From CAZXCK01 sp964639225 (lineage in GTDB: Bacteria > Chloroflexota > Anaerolineae > Aggregatilineales > Phototrophicaceae), in contig CAZXCK010000099.1 in NCBI GenBank assembly GCA_964639225.1, forward strand, positions 1-16,705: DNA of 16,705 nt, given 5' to 3'. Below the pieces are notes generated by a model. That model ran no database searches. It had not been told where the DNA came from and worked only from the letters and a program-made list of their open reading frames with translations. The position numbers and the translations under genes are program-made. Of this stretch, positions 5,844 through 13,732 are shown piece after piece (within the stretch, counting starts at the first letter, position 1; each line of letters opens with the position of its first letter).

Positions 5844-7283
5844 ATGTTACAACAAGACACACGCTCTCAGCGACAGATGTTGGCTGGTGACATTCACAGG
5901 CCCCGTTATCACTTTCTTCCTCCAGGCAACTGGATGAATGACCCCAATGGGTTAATCCAGTGGGGTGACAAGTACCATTTATTCTATCAATATAACCCGG
6001 ATGGCGCCTATCACGCCAACATGCACTGGGGTCATGCCGTCAGCGATGATCTGATTCACTGGCAGGACCTGCCGGTGGCGTTGGCGCCAACGCCTGGCGG
6101 CCCTGACGAGTCTGGGTGCTTCTCTGGGTCTGCGGTGGATAACAACGGCGTGCCGACGATCTTCTACACCTCAACCGCCGGCGAACGCAGCGCCATCCAG
6201 ACACAGTCGATGGCGACCAGTGACGACGATCTGCTGACGTGGATCAAGCATCCGGCTAATCCGATTATCAGCCAGGTCCCGGTTGAGTCCGGCCAGACCC
6301 GCGACTTTCGTGATCCCTTTGTCTGGCGTGAGGGCGATACCTGGTATATGGTCCTCGGCTCGCAGGTCAAAGACGTGGGTGGCGTGGTTTTCCTGTATCG
6401 CTCTTTGAATCTGGTCGATTGGGAATATCTCAACCCGCTGTTAAGCAGCGATAACCTCCAGTATGGCTTAATCTGGGAGTGCCCCAACTTTTTCAGGCTG
6501 GGCGACAAGTGGGTGCTGATTTTCTCGGCGCACACCGGGGCCGCTGTTGATACTGTCTACTACTTTGTGGGCGATTATCATAATCATCGTTTTATGCCGC
6601 AATACAGCGCCGTGCTGGATTATGGCGACATGTACGCGCCCCTGACCTTTGTCGACAGCCAGCAGCGTCGTCTGATGTTTGGCTGGCTGCGTGAGGCGCG
6701 CTCGACAGTGGATCAACGGTTGTCTGGCTGGTCGGGTGTGCAGTCGATACCGCGTGTTCTGACACTGGACGATCAGAACCGTCTGCTGATGAACCCCGCA
6801 CCAGAACTGGAAACCATACGCGGCCAGCATCATTCGGTCGATCCTATGCCAATCACACAAGCTACGACCCTGGATGTCACCGGCCTGGCGCTCGATATTG
6901 TCGTTGAGTTCGATGTTGAGGTCAGCGGCCACTGCGGATTTAGCCTGGCGTGTTCCGCCGACGGAACAGAGCGCATTGATGTTATCTACCGGGCTGAGGG
7001 CGGGTTGTTGTGTGTTCAGAAAGTTAACCCTGAACTGAATGGTGCCCTCACCACACATAGCCGCGAAACACCGCATGAGTTGGCGCCCGGCGAAACCCTG
7101 AAACTACGCATCCTGTTGGATGGCTCGGTGATCGAGATTATCGCCAATGAGCGCACCAGTTTAACCAGCCGATTTTATGCGCTCAATGCAGGCAGCGAGC
7201 ATGTCAGGCTGTTGGGTGCACAGGCCCGGCTTCTGGCGCTCGATATCTGGGAGATGCCGTCTATCTGGCAATTAAGCCAGTGA
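5844..7283 (+). CDS. cytoplasmic GH32 beta-fructosidase (sucrose/fructo-oligosaccharide hydrolase)
   Basis: This 479-residue GH32 protein has all three catalytic motifs: WMNDPNG with nucleophile Asp33, FRDP with Asp157, and WECPN with acid/base Glu212. The propeller covers about residues 22-330 and the C-terminal beta-sandwich about 350-470. There is no signal peptide, so it should work in the cytoplasm on imported sucrose, fructo-oligosaccharides or their phosphates. The ECPN form and FSGSAVDN are usual for invertase/sucrose-6-phosphate-hydrolase-like members, in contrast to EVPD in the secreted enzyme. The start at 5844 leaves a short N-terminal extension before the first conserved segment; Met12 is an alternative. 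The ribosome-binding site is weak (GGA 9 nt upstream). It heads the transporter operon, 109 nt before the binding-protein gene. Confidence 0.92.
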   Translation: MLQQDTRSQRQMLAGDIHRPRYHFLPPGNWMNDPNGLIQWGDKYHLFYQYNPDGAYHANMHWGHAVSDDLIHWQDLPVALAPTPGGPDESGCFSGSAVDNNGVPTIFYTSTAGERSAIQTQSMATSDDDLLTWIKHPANPIISQVPVESGQTRDFRDPFVWREGDTWYMVLGSQVKDVGGVVFLYRSLNLVDWEYLNPLLSSDNLQYGLIWECPNFFRLGDKWVLIFSAHTGAAVDTVYYFVGDYHNHRFMPQYSAVLDYGDMYAPLTFVDSQQRRLMFGWLREARSTVDQRLSGWSGVQSIPRVLTLDDQNRLLMNPAPELETIRGQHHSVDPMPITQATTLDVTGLALDIVVEFDVEVSGHCGFSLACSADGTERIDVIYRAEGGLLCVQKVNPELNGALTTHSRETPHELAPGETLKLRILLDGSVIEIIANERTSLTSRFYALNAGSEHVRLLGAQARLLALDIWEMPSIWQLSQ

Positions 7284-7301
7284 GTTCAGCCAGGAGGTGA
7301 T

Positions 7302-7382
7302 TTGAGACCAGACGTAAATCAGGTTTTTTCTGTACTCAGTCGACTCGTATTGGCATGCAGGTTTGTTTTCAAAGTTATATAA
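7302..7382 (+). other. possible 26-codon leader ORF before the binding-protein gene
   Basis: AGGAGGTGAT at 7292-7301 matches the anti-Shine-Dalgarno end of 16S rRNA over ten bases and is followed at once by TTG at 7302. The frame encodes 26 residues with a hydrophobic C-terminal half and stops with TAA at 7380-7382, overlapping the AAGGAG ribosome-binding site (7381-7386) of the binding-protein gene. Termination of this reading would leave ribosomes exactly at the next start, so it could couple or tune translation. A TTG start with only 4 nt between GGAGG and the codon is not ideal. Confidence 0.35.
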
Positions 7383-7392
7383 GGAGTTAAGA

Positions 7393-8784
7393 ATGTCCCA
7401 CAAGATGACTCGCCGGCAGTTCATCATAGGTTCGGCGGCAGGCGCGTTCGCTCTGGGTGTGAGTGGGCTACCCGGCGGCAAGCTTTTCGCTAAACCACCG
7501 GCTCAGGACAGCGTTACCCTTCGCTTCCAGGAGAATGCAGAGTTTTACAGTGATGTCGTAGCCGCTTTCCGTGAGCAGTTCCCCAACGTCAACATCGAGT
7601 TTGTGAACGTCACCGGCATCGACCATGCGGAAATCGCCACCAAGATCATGACGCAGTTCGCCGCCGGGCAGCCTATTGATGTGGGTTACGCAGCTACCGA
7701 AGCGACCCAGTTCTACGCCGGATTGGGCCTTGCCGGTCCACTGACCCAGCGCGCACTGGATGACCAGGACGAGTTGGCCGAATACTTCGCTGATGTCAGC
7801 CCGACACTGGTTGAAGGCATGATGTGGGAAGGCGACCTGTACCAGCTCCCGCGTGACTTCAACGCCGCGCATATTTACTTCAATAAGGAACTGCTGGCAG
7901 AAGCCGGCCTGGACGTCCCAGGTGAAGACTGGACCAAGGACGATTTTGAGGCGATGGCCCAGGCCCTGACGGGTCTTGGTGGCGGCAATTCGTTTGGCTA
8001 TGGCTGGACGAACCGTCTGTGGGGTAGCTGGACACCCTGGTTCTTCGTCAACGATACCAATCTGCTGACGGAAGAGCGCGCGCCGGGTGGTGAGGCCATC
8101 TGGGATACTTTCTATGCGGATGAGCCGCTGGCCGAGGGGCGTGGCGGTGGCTGGCGCTGGCCGGAACCCCAGGCCAACAACCCGGCTATGGTGGAAGCGC
8201 TTGAATTTGTCGTTGGTTTGACCGAGCAGGGTTTGACCCCGGCGGTTGAAATCGGCGGTGGTGAGACGCTCGAAGGCTTCTTCACCAGCGGCAGACTCGG
8301 CATGACCATCGCTGGCGGATTCTGGGCCGGTGCGCTGGTCAACGCCGGCATGGAACCGGGATCGTTTGAAGTGCAGTTCTGGCCGGTCTGGAAGACCCAG
8401 CGCCATCAGTTCGGTACGGGTGGCGCGTGGATTCTGGACGGATCGCCTGGTGAAGATGCCGCCTGGGAATTCCTCAAGTTCAACACCAATGTTGACGTTA
8501 TGATGATGATCCCCTGGATGGCCGATGCCTCTACCACGCCAGTGCGCCGCTCCATGAACACGGCGGAATACTGGTCACGCACGGGCCTCGAAAACTGGGA
8601 CGTGTTTTACCGTGCGCTGGATGAGCGTCGAGACACCGGCCCCATTCCGGCTCCGCCGTTCTCTATCGAGATGACGAATATCTACACGCGCTATACCAGC
8701 CTGGCCACCAACGGAGACATGACACCGCAGGCTGCGCTGGACGGTATGCAGTCCGAGCTTGAGGCGCTTTACGCCCGCCAGTAA
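7393..8784 (+). CDS. ABC sugar transporter substrate-binding protein (CUT1 type) with Tat signal
   Basis: This family-1 extracellular sugar-binding protein should capture the fructan-derived sugar and hand it to the two permeases. The 463-residue start at ATG 7393 is supported by AAGGAG at 7381-7386; an upstream in-frame TTG lacks such a site. The N-terminus carries a twin-arginine signal, TRRQFI (Arg7, Arg8), followed by an uncharged segment to about residue 28, so export would be by the Tat pathway, already folded. No lipobox Cys is visible, so anchoring is unclear. The mature part has the two-lobed solute-binding pattern, with many Trp and aromatic residues (for example WGSWTPWFF) typical of saccharide stacking. 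No ATPase gene is in the operon, as is common where one ATPase serves several CUT1 systems. Confidence 0.92.
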   Translation: MSHKMTRRQFIIGSAAGAFALGVSGLPGGKLFAKPPAQDSVTLRFQENAEFYSDVVAAFREQFPNVNIEFVNVTGIDHAEIATKIMTQFAAGQPIDVGYAATEATQFYAGLGLAGPLTQRALDDQDELAEYFADVSPTLVEGMMWEGDLYQLPRDFNAAHIYFNKELLAEAGLDVPGEDWTKDDFEAMAQALTGLGGGNSFGYGWTNRLWGSWTPWFFVNDTNLLTEERAPGGEAIWDTFYADEPLAEGRGGGWRWPEPQANNPAMVEALEFVVGLTEQGLTPAVEIGGGETLEGFFTSGRLGMTIAGGFWAGALVNAGMEPGSFEVQFWPVWKTQRHQFGTGGAWILDGSPGEDAAWEFLKFNTNVDVMMMIPWMADASTTPVRRSMNTAEYWSRTGLENWDVFYRALDERRDTGPIPAPPFSIEMTNIYTRYTSLATNGDMTPQAALDGMQSELEALYARQ

Positions 8785-8805
8785 GGTCCATAATCACACA
8801 TAGAA

Positions 8806-8845
8806 CTTAACGCGCTGGGCTTTCAGGAATGCCCGGCGCGTTAAG
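8806..8845 (+). other. intercistronic hairpin between binding-protein and permease genes
   Basis: CTTAACGCGCTGGGC (8806-8820) and GCCCGGCGCGTTAAG (8831-8845) form a 15-bp stem with one G-U pair and a 10-nt loop. It lies 21 nt after the binding-protein stop and 19 nt before the permease ATG. Hairpins at this place often protect the upstream message and lower permease output, since binding proteins are needed in excess. No T-run follows, so readthrough is expected. An upstream in-frame ATG at 8829 falls inside the hairpin, which argues for the later start at 8865. Confidence 0.8.
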
Positions 8846-8864
8846 CCAAAGTGGAGAGTCTGCA

Positions 8865-9815
8865 ATGGCTACAGTAGGTGTTAAAGAGAACAGTCGTCGT
8901 TCTTTGCGATATTGGCTGGCGGCGGACACCATGCAGGGGATCAAGCGCCAGCGCATGTTAATGGGCTATCTGTTTATTGCACCCACGATTGTTGGTCTTC
9001 TGGTCTTTATCGTGGGGCCGATGTTAGCCAGCTTCTACCTCAGTTTTCACCAGTGGAATGTTTTTCGTCCCCCAGAGTTCATTGGGCTGGCTAATTTTGA
9101 GCGGTTAGCCAGTGATACGCGCGTCTTTGTATCGTTCAGAAACACGTTCATCCTGGTCATCATGACGGTGACCATACTGGAAATTGTCGCCCTGGCCCTG
9201 GCCCTGGCAGTCAGGCGGGTCACCAACAATTTTCTGGGGTACTTCTACCGGACAGCCTTCTTTATGCCGGTGCTGCTGTCTGGCGCGGCGGTCGCTGTGA
9301 CTTTGAGTTACATGTTCCATCAGGATTTTGGCGTTATTAACTATTACCTGGGTTTGTTGGGCATCTCAAAAATCCCTTGGTTAAACTCCGCTGACGTTGT
9401 GCTGATCGCAATCTCCCTGACGACAATCTGGCGCAACCTGGGCTTCACGTTCATTATCTATCTGGGTGGTGTCAGCGCGATGTCGGAGGAAGTCCTCGAG
9501 GCCGCTGAGGTAGACGGAGCTACCGGTTTCCGCAAACTGTGGTCGGTTATCCTGCCGCTTATGAGTCCCTTCATTCTGTTCGCCACCGTGACCGATATGA
9601 TCAAAATGCTGCAATTCTTTGATGAGCCGTTCATTATGACACGCGGTGGCCCAGGCGATGCCAGTCGCACGGTGGTGATGATGATGTACGATTCGGCGTT
9701 TGCCAACTTCGAATATGGTTATGGTTCAGCTATTGCTCTGGTACTGTTCGCGGTGATCATGCTCGTCACAGCAGCGCAGTTTATCCTGAGCCGGCGCTGG
9801 GTGTTCTACGGATAG
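8865..9815 (+). CDS. ABC sugar transporter permease, MalF/UgpA type
   Basis: The first of two membrane subunits has 316 residues from ATG 8865, which has GGAG at 8853-8856; an earlier in-frame ATG at 8829 lies within a hairpin and lacks such a site. Six transmembrane segments are apparent, the first at about residues 33-60. The cytoplasmic EAA loop, EAAEVDGATGFRKLWSVILP (residues 212-231), is the docking site for the transporter ATPase. It is followed by RGGPGDASRT, a segment usual in MalF-like permeases of the CUT1 group. The second permease gene starts 11 nt later, so the pair is cotranscribed and probably forms the heterodimeric channel for the sugar delivered by the upstream binding protein. 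Confidence 0.93.
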   Translation: MATVGVKENSRRSLRYWLAADTMQGIKRQRMLMGYLFIAPTIVGLLVFIVGPMLASFYLSFHQWNVFRPPEFIGLANFERLASDTRVFVSFRNTFILVIMTVTILEIVALALALAVRRVTNNFLGYFYRTAFFMPVLLSGAAVAVTLSYMFHQDFGVINYYLGLLGISKIPWLNSADVVLIAISLTTIWRNLGFTFIIYLGGVSAMSEEVLEAAEVDGATGFRKLWSVILPLMSPFILFATVTDMIKMLQFFDEPFIMTRGGPGDASRTVVMMMYDSAFANFEYGYGSAIALVLFAVIMLVTAAQFILSRRWVFYG

Positions 9816-9825
9816 GGGGTGGAGC

Positions 9826-10719
9826 ATGGCAACCACAAGAGAGGCATCAACAATCACCAGGACAACAGTAAAAACGGATTGGCTGGGATATGTCCGCACA
9901 CATATCGGAGATTGGCTGACCTATCTGTTTTTGACCGTGACGGCAGTTTTCATGCTGGCCCCGCTGCTCTGGGTGGTGTCCACGTCGCTGCGGACGCCGG
10001 CGCAGTCATTCACGCTTCCGCCCCAGTGGCTGCCGCTCGATATGGATTTCTCAAACTACGCTGAGGTTTTTGATGAAATTCCCTTCTGGCGACAGATTAC
10101 CAACAGCTTTATCATCACGTTCGCTGTGGTTGCCGGGCAGCTCGCGACCGCTGTAATGGCCGGTTATGCGTTCGCTCGTCTGCGTTTTCCGGGAAACAAT
10201 ATCCTGTTCTGGATTGTGCTGGCGACCATGATGATTCCCTACCAGGCGATCATCATCCCGGTCTTCGTGCTGATCGCGCGTTACCTGGGGCTGGCAGACA
10301 CGCTGTGGTCACTGATTTTGCCATCGCTGCCAACGGCCTTTGGCGTGTTTCTACTGCGACAGTATTTCAAGCAGATTCCACCCGATTTCGAAGAAGCGGC
10401 CATGATGGATGGGGCCAACCAATGGCAGATTTTCAGCCGCATCTACTTCCCGCTGGCCTCGCCCGGAATGGCTATCCTGGCCGTGCTGACGTTCAACGCC
10501 AAATGGAATGATTACTTCACCCCGCTGATCTTCATGAATTCGGCAGAGCGCTTCCCAATCACGCTGGGTATCGTTGACCTGCGAGGGTATATGGGTACAG
10601 GCAGTATCTCGGTGGTGCTGGCGGGCATTGTGTTATCCACGATCCCGGTGATTATCATCTATATCTTCGGTCAACGCTATCTGCTCGAAGGTTTGATGGT
10701 CGGTGGTGTAAAGGGTTAG
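9826..10719 (+). CDS. ABC sugar transporter permease, MalG/UgpE type
   Basis: This 297-residue partner permease has an N-terminal cytoplasmic tail of about 30 residues and six predicted membrane segments. The EAA loop, EAAMMDGANQWQIFSRIYFP, lies at residues 190-209 and is followed by LASPGMAILAVLTFNAKWND, a hallmark of MalG-type subunits. A strong ribosome-binding region (GGGGGTGGAG) precedes ATG 9826, and the gap to the previous gene is 10 nt. The chaperonin-like gene begins 7 nt after its stop, so the transporter and chaperonin are almost certainly on one transcript. Confidence 0.93.
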   Translation: MATTREASTITRTTVKTDWLGYVRTHIGDWLTYLFLTVTAVFMLAPLLWVVSTSLRTPAQSFTLPPQWLPLDMDFSNYAEVFDEIPFWRQITNSFIITFAVVAGQLATAVMAGYAFARLRFPGNNILFWIVLATMMIPYQAIIIPVFVLIARYLGLADTLWSLILPSLPTAFGVFLLRQYFKQIPPDFEEAAMMDGANQWQIFSRIYFPLASPGMAILAVLTFNAKWNDYFTPLIFMNSAERFPITLGIVDLRGYMGTGSISVVLAGIVLSTIPVIIIYIFGQRYLLEGLMVGGVKG

Positions 10720-10726
10720 GTATCCG

Positions 10727-12373
10727 TTGCTTACTTCAAAACAGGCACCCCGTGTTGTCTTTCAGCCCGATGTCTATCGGGCGTTACAACGCGGGATACA
10801 CAAAATGGTCGGCGCTGTGCGACCGACACTGGGTCCGATAGCCGGTGGCGTGGTCGTTGATCATATCAACAAGACCAAAGACCTTCCGGAATTTCTGGAT
10901 AGTGGCGGGTTGATCGCCCGGCGCATTATCGAACTGCCTGATCGCGATGAAGATATGGCCGCCATGCTGGTCCGCTCCATGATCGTGCGCCAGCATGAGA
11001 CTGTTGGCGATGGCACGGCGACAGCGGCAGTGCTGCTTGAGGCGATCTTCAATGGCGGTCTGCGTTACATTGCTGCCGGTGGCAATGCGATGCAGCTTCG
11101 CCGCCATCTGGAAGGTGCTGTGACGCTCATCATCGACGCGCTGGATGAGATGACCGTTCCGCTCGATGAGCAGCAGGCCCTTACGAATATGGCCTACACC
11201 CTATGCCATGATCCGGAAATGGCCGAACTGCTGGGTGAAGCTTTCGACCTGGTAGGCGGTTATGGCCGGGTCGAGATTCGTGAGGGATATGGTCGCCAAC
11301 TGAACCTGGAGTATGTCGAGGGCAGCTATTACGAAACCGGGCTGGTGTCGCGGGCCATACTGCCAGACGATTCGGCAACCCGTATTGAACTGCTGAACCC
11401 AGCCGTTTTCGTCTGTGATTTCACGATCGACGACCACCGCGAGCTGTACCCGGTACTGCAAACGGCATTTCAGTCGGAGATCAGAGAGCTGGTTATCATC
11501 TTACGAAACCTCTCTGAGCAAGGGGTATCGCTGCTGGCCACCAACAACAAGCTGGACAAGCTCAAAGCGATCGCCATCAAAGCGCCAGGACTCAACGAAA
11601 CCGACCGCATGGCCGCACTGGATGATCTGTGTACACTCACCGGGGCCACGCCAATACTCAAGGCCACCGGTGAAACACTGGAGAAGGTCACGGCGGACCA
11701 CTTTGGCAAGGCGCGTCGGGTATGGGCCGATTTGCGGGCCTTTGGCCTGGTTGGGGGTGGCGGCAATCCACGTTACACCCGCGAACACATCGACCAGCTC
11801 AAACAGAGCTATCATAACGCAACCGATGTCAGGAAGCGCGGCGATATACTGAAACGGATTGGCGTGCTGCTGAATGGGTCTGTGACACTGTGGGTTGGCG
11901 GCCATTCGGAAACGGAAATCAACGCTCGTAAGAGCCGCGCGGTGCGGACTGCTATAACGCTCCGGATGGCCGTCAGCGATGGTGTGGTTCCGGGTGCTGG
12001 TGCGGCGCTCTCGGCTATACGACAACGCCTGCAGGAAAAACTGGCGACAGCCGAGAGCACCGACGAGCGCGCCGCCTATCGTATTCTCTGCGAAGCTGTG
12101 GCGGCCCCCGCCCGCACGATCTACCGGAATGCTGGCTACGATCCGAGCGAGGTGCTTGCCAGCCTGCATTTTGAGGACGACTCAAAAGGTTTTGATGTAA
12201 CGTCCGGTTGCATCGTGGACGTTGCCGACGCCGGCATCTGGGATAGTGTCGCCGTCCTTAAAGCCAGCCTTAAAAATGCAATTCACACCGCAGCCCTGGC
12301 GCTGACAGTTGACTCTTTCGTTCATATGCGCCATGTGCCACTGGTCAAAAATCCGGATGGAACTTCAGATTGA
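10727..12373 (+). CDS. divergent Cpn60/GroEL-like chaperonin paralogue lacking the Asp398 equivalent
   Basis: This 548-residue product aligns with GroEL along its whole length, through the equatorial, intermediate and apical domains. Conserved nucleotide-site pieces include TLGP (34-37), Asp58 in FLDSGG (GroEL D52), GDGTAT (94-99, GroEL D87), GVVPGAG (419-425) and Asp506 in GIWDS (GroEL D495). The segment AIAIKAPGLNETDRMAALDD also matches. Counting back 12 residues from the Gly of GVV, GroEL's hydrolytic D398 is replaced by Arg407, and no acidic residue lies nearby. Several apical residues matching GroEL Y199, Y203 and F204 are Leu, Ala and Ile. The GGM tail is absent. No groES gene is adjacent. 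The TTG start at 10727, with AGG 6 nt upstream, is preferred because the first conserved strand (PRVVF) precedes the next Met. Its stop overlaps the propeller gene. ATP binding with poor hydrolysis is inference. Confidence 0.88.
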   Translation: MLTSKQAPRVVFQPDVYRALQRGIHKMVGAVRPTLGPIAGGVVVDHINKTKDLPEFLDSGGLIARRIIELPDRDEDMAAMLVRSMIVRQHETVGDGTATAAVLLEAIFNGGLRYIAAGGNAMQLRRHLEGAVTLIIDALDEMTVPLDEQQALTNMAYTLCHDPEMAELLGEAFDLVGGYGRVEIREGYGRQLNLEYVEGSYYETGLVSRAILPDDSATRIELLNPAVFVCDFTIDDHRELYPVLQTAFQSEIRELVIILRNLSEQGVSLLATNNKLDKLKAIAIKAPGLNETDRMAALDDLCTLTGATPILKATGETLEKVTADHFGKARRVWADLRAFGLVGGGGNPRYTREHIDQLKQSYHNATDVRKRGDILKRIGVLLNGSVTLWVGGHSETEINARKSRAVRTAITLRMAVSDGVVPGAGAALSAIRQRLQEKLATAESTDERAAYRILCEAVAAPARTIYRNAGYDPSEVLASLHFEDDSKGFDVTSGCIVDVADAGIWDSVAVLKASLKNAIHTAALALTVDSFVHMRHVPLVKNPDGTSD

Positions 12374-13242
12374 ACGACATCAATAACACACAAACTCAGG
12401 ATATGATCTATACCCTGGCCGCAGCCAATAACACGATCTTCGCTGGGCGTACGTCGGGCGTTTATCGCTCGCCAGATGGCGGTGAAACCTGGTACAACAG
12501 CTTTGAAGCCACATCAGAACTGGACGGGGTCGCGGTGACTGCCCTGGCTGTACGTGAAGATCGGATGATTGCCGGCGTGGCCGGTGCGATGGCCTGTTCG
12601 TCTGATGGTGGGAAGTCCTGGCAGGTGGCGGGGCTGGCATCACCGCCGCCGCTGGTGGTTGATATCCTGTTCGCGCCGCATGATACAAATCTCGTGCTGG
12701 CCGGTACCGCCGATGACGGCGTGTTCGTCTCCACCGATGGTGGCAGTTCGTGGGTGGCGTGGAATTTTGGCCTGGTTGATCTGAAAGTGAACTGTCTGGC
12801 GATAGCACCGGATCATGCGGTCTTCGCTGGCACGGAAAGCGGCATTTTCCGCAGCCACAATGGCGGCAAATCGTGGCGCGACCTGTCTTTTCCGATGGAT
12901 GCCGCTCCGGTGTTGAGCGTCGGATTCACAGCCAGTCGTGCCTTCGCAGGCACACAATCCAACGGACTGTTCTATGCCGATCATAGCGGCACAAACTGGT
13001 TAGCCGTAGCAGACCTGCCGATGCTGCAATCCGAAGCCATACACGCCATCGTTCCCAATGATAATGGCGCGCTGATTCTGACCGACCATCATCTGCTCCA
13101 TCTCCAGGCGGACGATCTGACGCACCGGGTACTGGATCACTTCCCAGATCGCCTGGCTATCTCACTGGCACAAACAGGACAACACGCTTTCATCGGCTTT
13201 GTCGATGGTGCTGTTGAGAGCAGAAACAACAATCACGGCTGA
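12370..13242 (+). CDS. cytoplasmic Asp-box (BNR/sortilin-like) beta-propeller protein
   Basis: The 290-residue protein is built of repeats of about 40 residues with Asp-box motifs SPDGGETW (34-41), SSDGGKSW (77-84), STDGGSSW (121-128), SHNGGKSW (162-169) and a degenerate fifth (ADHSGTNW, 203-210). These turns mark BNR/VPS10-like propellers, often mislabelled as sialidases; no sialidase catalytic set is evident. There is no signal peptide or membrane segment, so it should stay in the cytoplasm, probably as a binding or scaffold protein. Its TTG start overlaps the chaperonin TGA (TTGA), indicating translational coupling; the alternative Met at 12403 would lose a little of blade one. Being paired with a chaperonin suggests it is either a client or a targeting subunit. 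It is the last gene of the operon. Confidence 0.82.
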   Translation: MNDINNTQTQDMIYTLAAANNTIFAGRTSGVYRSPDGGETWYNSFEATSELDGVAVTALAVREDRMIAGVAGAMACSSDGGKSWQVAGLASPPPLVVDILFAPHDTNLVLAGTADDGVFVSTDGGSSWVAWNFGLVDLKVNCLAIAPDHAVFAGTESGIFRSHNGGKSWRDLSFPMDAAPVLSVGFTASRAFAGTQSNGLFYADHSGTNWLAVADLPMLQSEAIHAIVPNDNGALILTDHHLLHLQADDLTHRVLDHFPDRLAISLAQTGQHAFIGFVDGAVESRNNNHG

Positions 13243-13450
13243 GGGTTTTTGTGCCTGGTGCAGCGATTCTAGCCGGGATTGCCAGCGTTATCCGGACCAT
13301 TTATGCATATCTCCTCGCCCCGCCAGACTTGCGCCGCAGACGCTCAGGACCGGCCAGGACTCACGCCCCTGACCTCGCTGCGTCTACCGTTCAGCAATCC
13401 ACTATGAGAGCCGGCGATCAACACCGCCCGCAAAACACGCGCTCTCGCTG
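13243..13450. other. gene-free stretch after the transporter operon
   Basis: I see no supported gene here. A GTG-started plus frame from 13251 runs about 108 codons, but its composition is low-complexity Arg/Ala/Pro and it runs through the transposase debris in the wrong frame. A short T-run at 13246-13250 follows the propeller stop without a convincing stem. Confidence 0.5.
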
Positions 13451-13725
13451 CACCATTTCGATTCTAATGGCCCCCTCGGCCCCAGTGAATACTCGCTCTT
13501 CAGCAGGGGCTGCCCTATGCCGGACGCAGTGCGGTGATTGCCGATGGCGCGTCATGGATTTGGCGCATCGCAGGTGATGTGTGCCCTGTGAGCACTCAGG
13601 TTGTGGATTGGTATCGCGCCAAAGACCATCTGGCCCAAGCGGCTCAGGCAGCGTATCCCAACGACCCAGAGGCCGCCCGCCGCTGGCTCAACCAGCAAGC
13701 CAACTTGCTGTATATCGACCGTTGA
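13451..13725 (+). pseudogene. frameshifted transposase fragment, ISKra4-like
   Basis: The frame from about 13489 to the TGA at 13723-13725 contains AVIADGASWIWRIAGDVCP followed by QVVDWYRAKDHLAQAA. The pattern DGA-x-WIW followed by VDWYHA-x-HL is characteristic of ISKra4-type DDE transposases, where the Asp residues are catalytic. Upstream, HFDSNGPLGPSEYSL continues in a different frame (13451-13498), so one frameshift separates the parts. The N-terminal part and most of the C-terminal domain are missing, and no inverted ends are seen. It is a relic and not an active element. It separates the fructan operon from the oxidoreductase operon. Confidence 0.6.
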
Positions 13726-13732
13726 CAGATTG

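Noticed and set aside
7298..7329. Terminator between the cytoplasmic GH32 and binding-protein genes (TGATTT/AAATCA stem plus T6)
   Set aside because: The stem is only 6 AT-rich pairs with a 12-nt loop, too weak to call, so the genes are treated as one possible operon.
7468..8406. A 312-codon minus-strand frame opposite the sugar-binding protein
   Set aside because: Antisense shadow of a well-supported gene, with no ribosome site or recognisable domain.
12370..13242. Sialidase annotation for the Asp-box protein
   Set aside because: Asp boxes alone do not show sialidase activity; the arginine triad and other catalytic residues are not evident and there is no signal peptide.
13251..13577. A 108-codon GTG-started frame after the propeller gene
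   Set aside because: Low-complexity Arg/Ala/Pro composition, and it reads through the transposase relic in the wrong frame.
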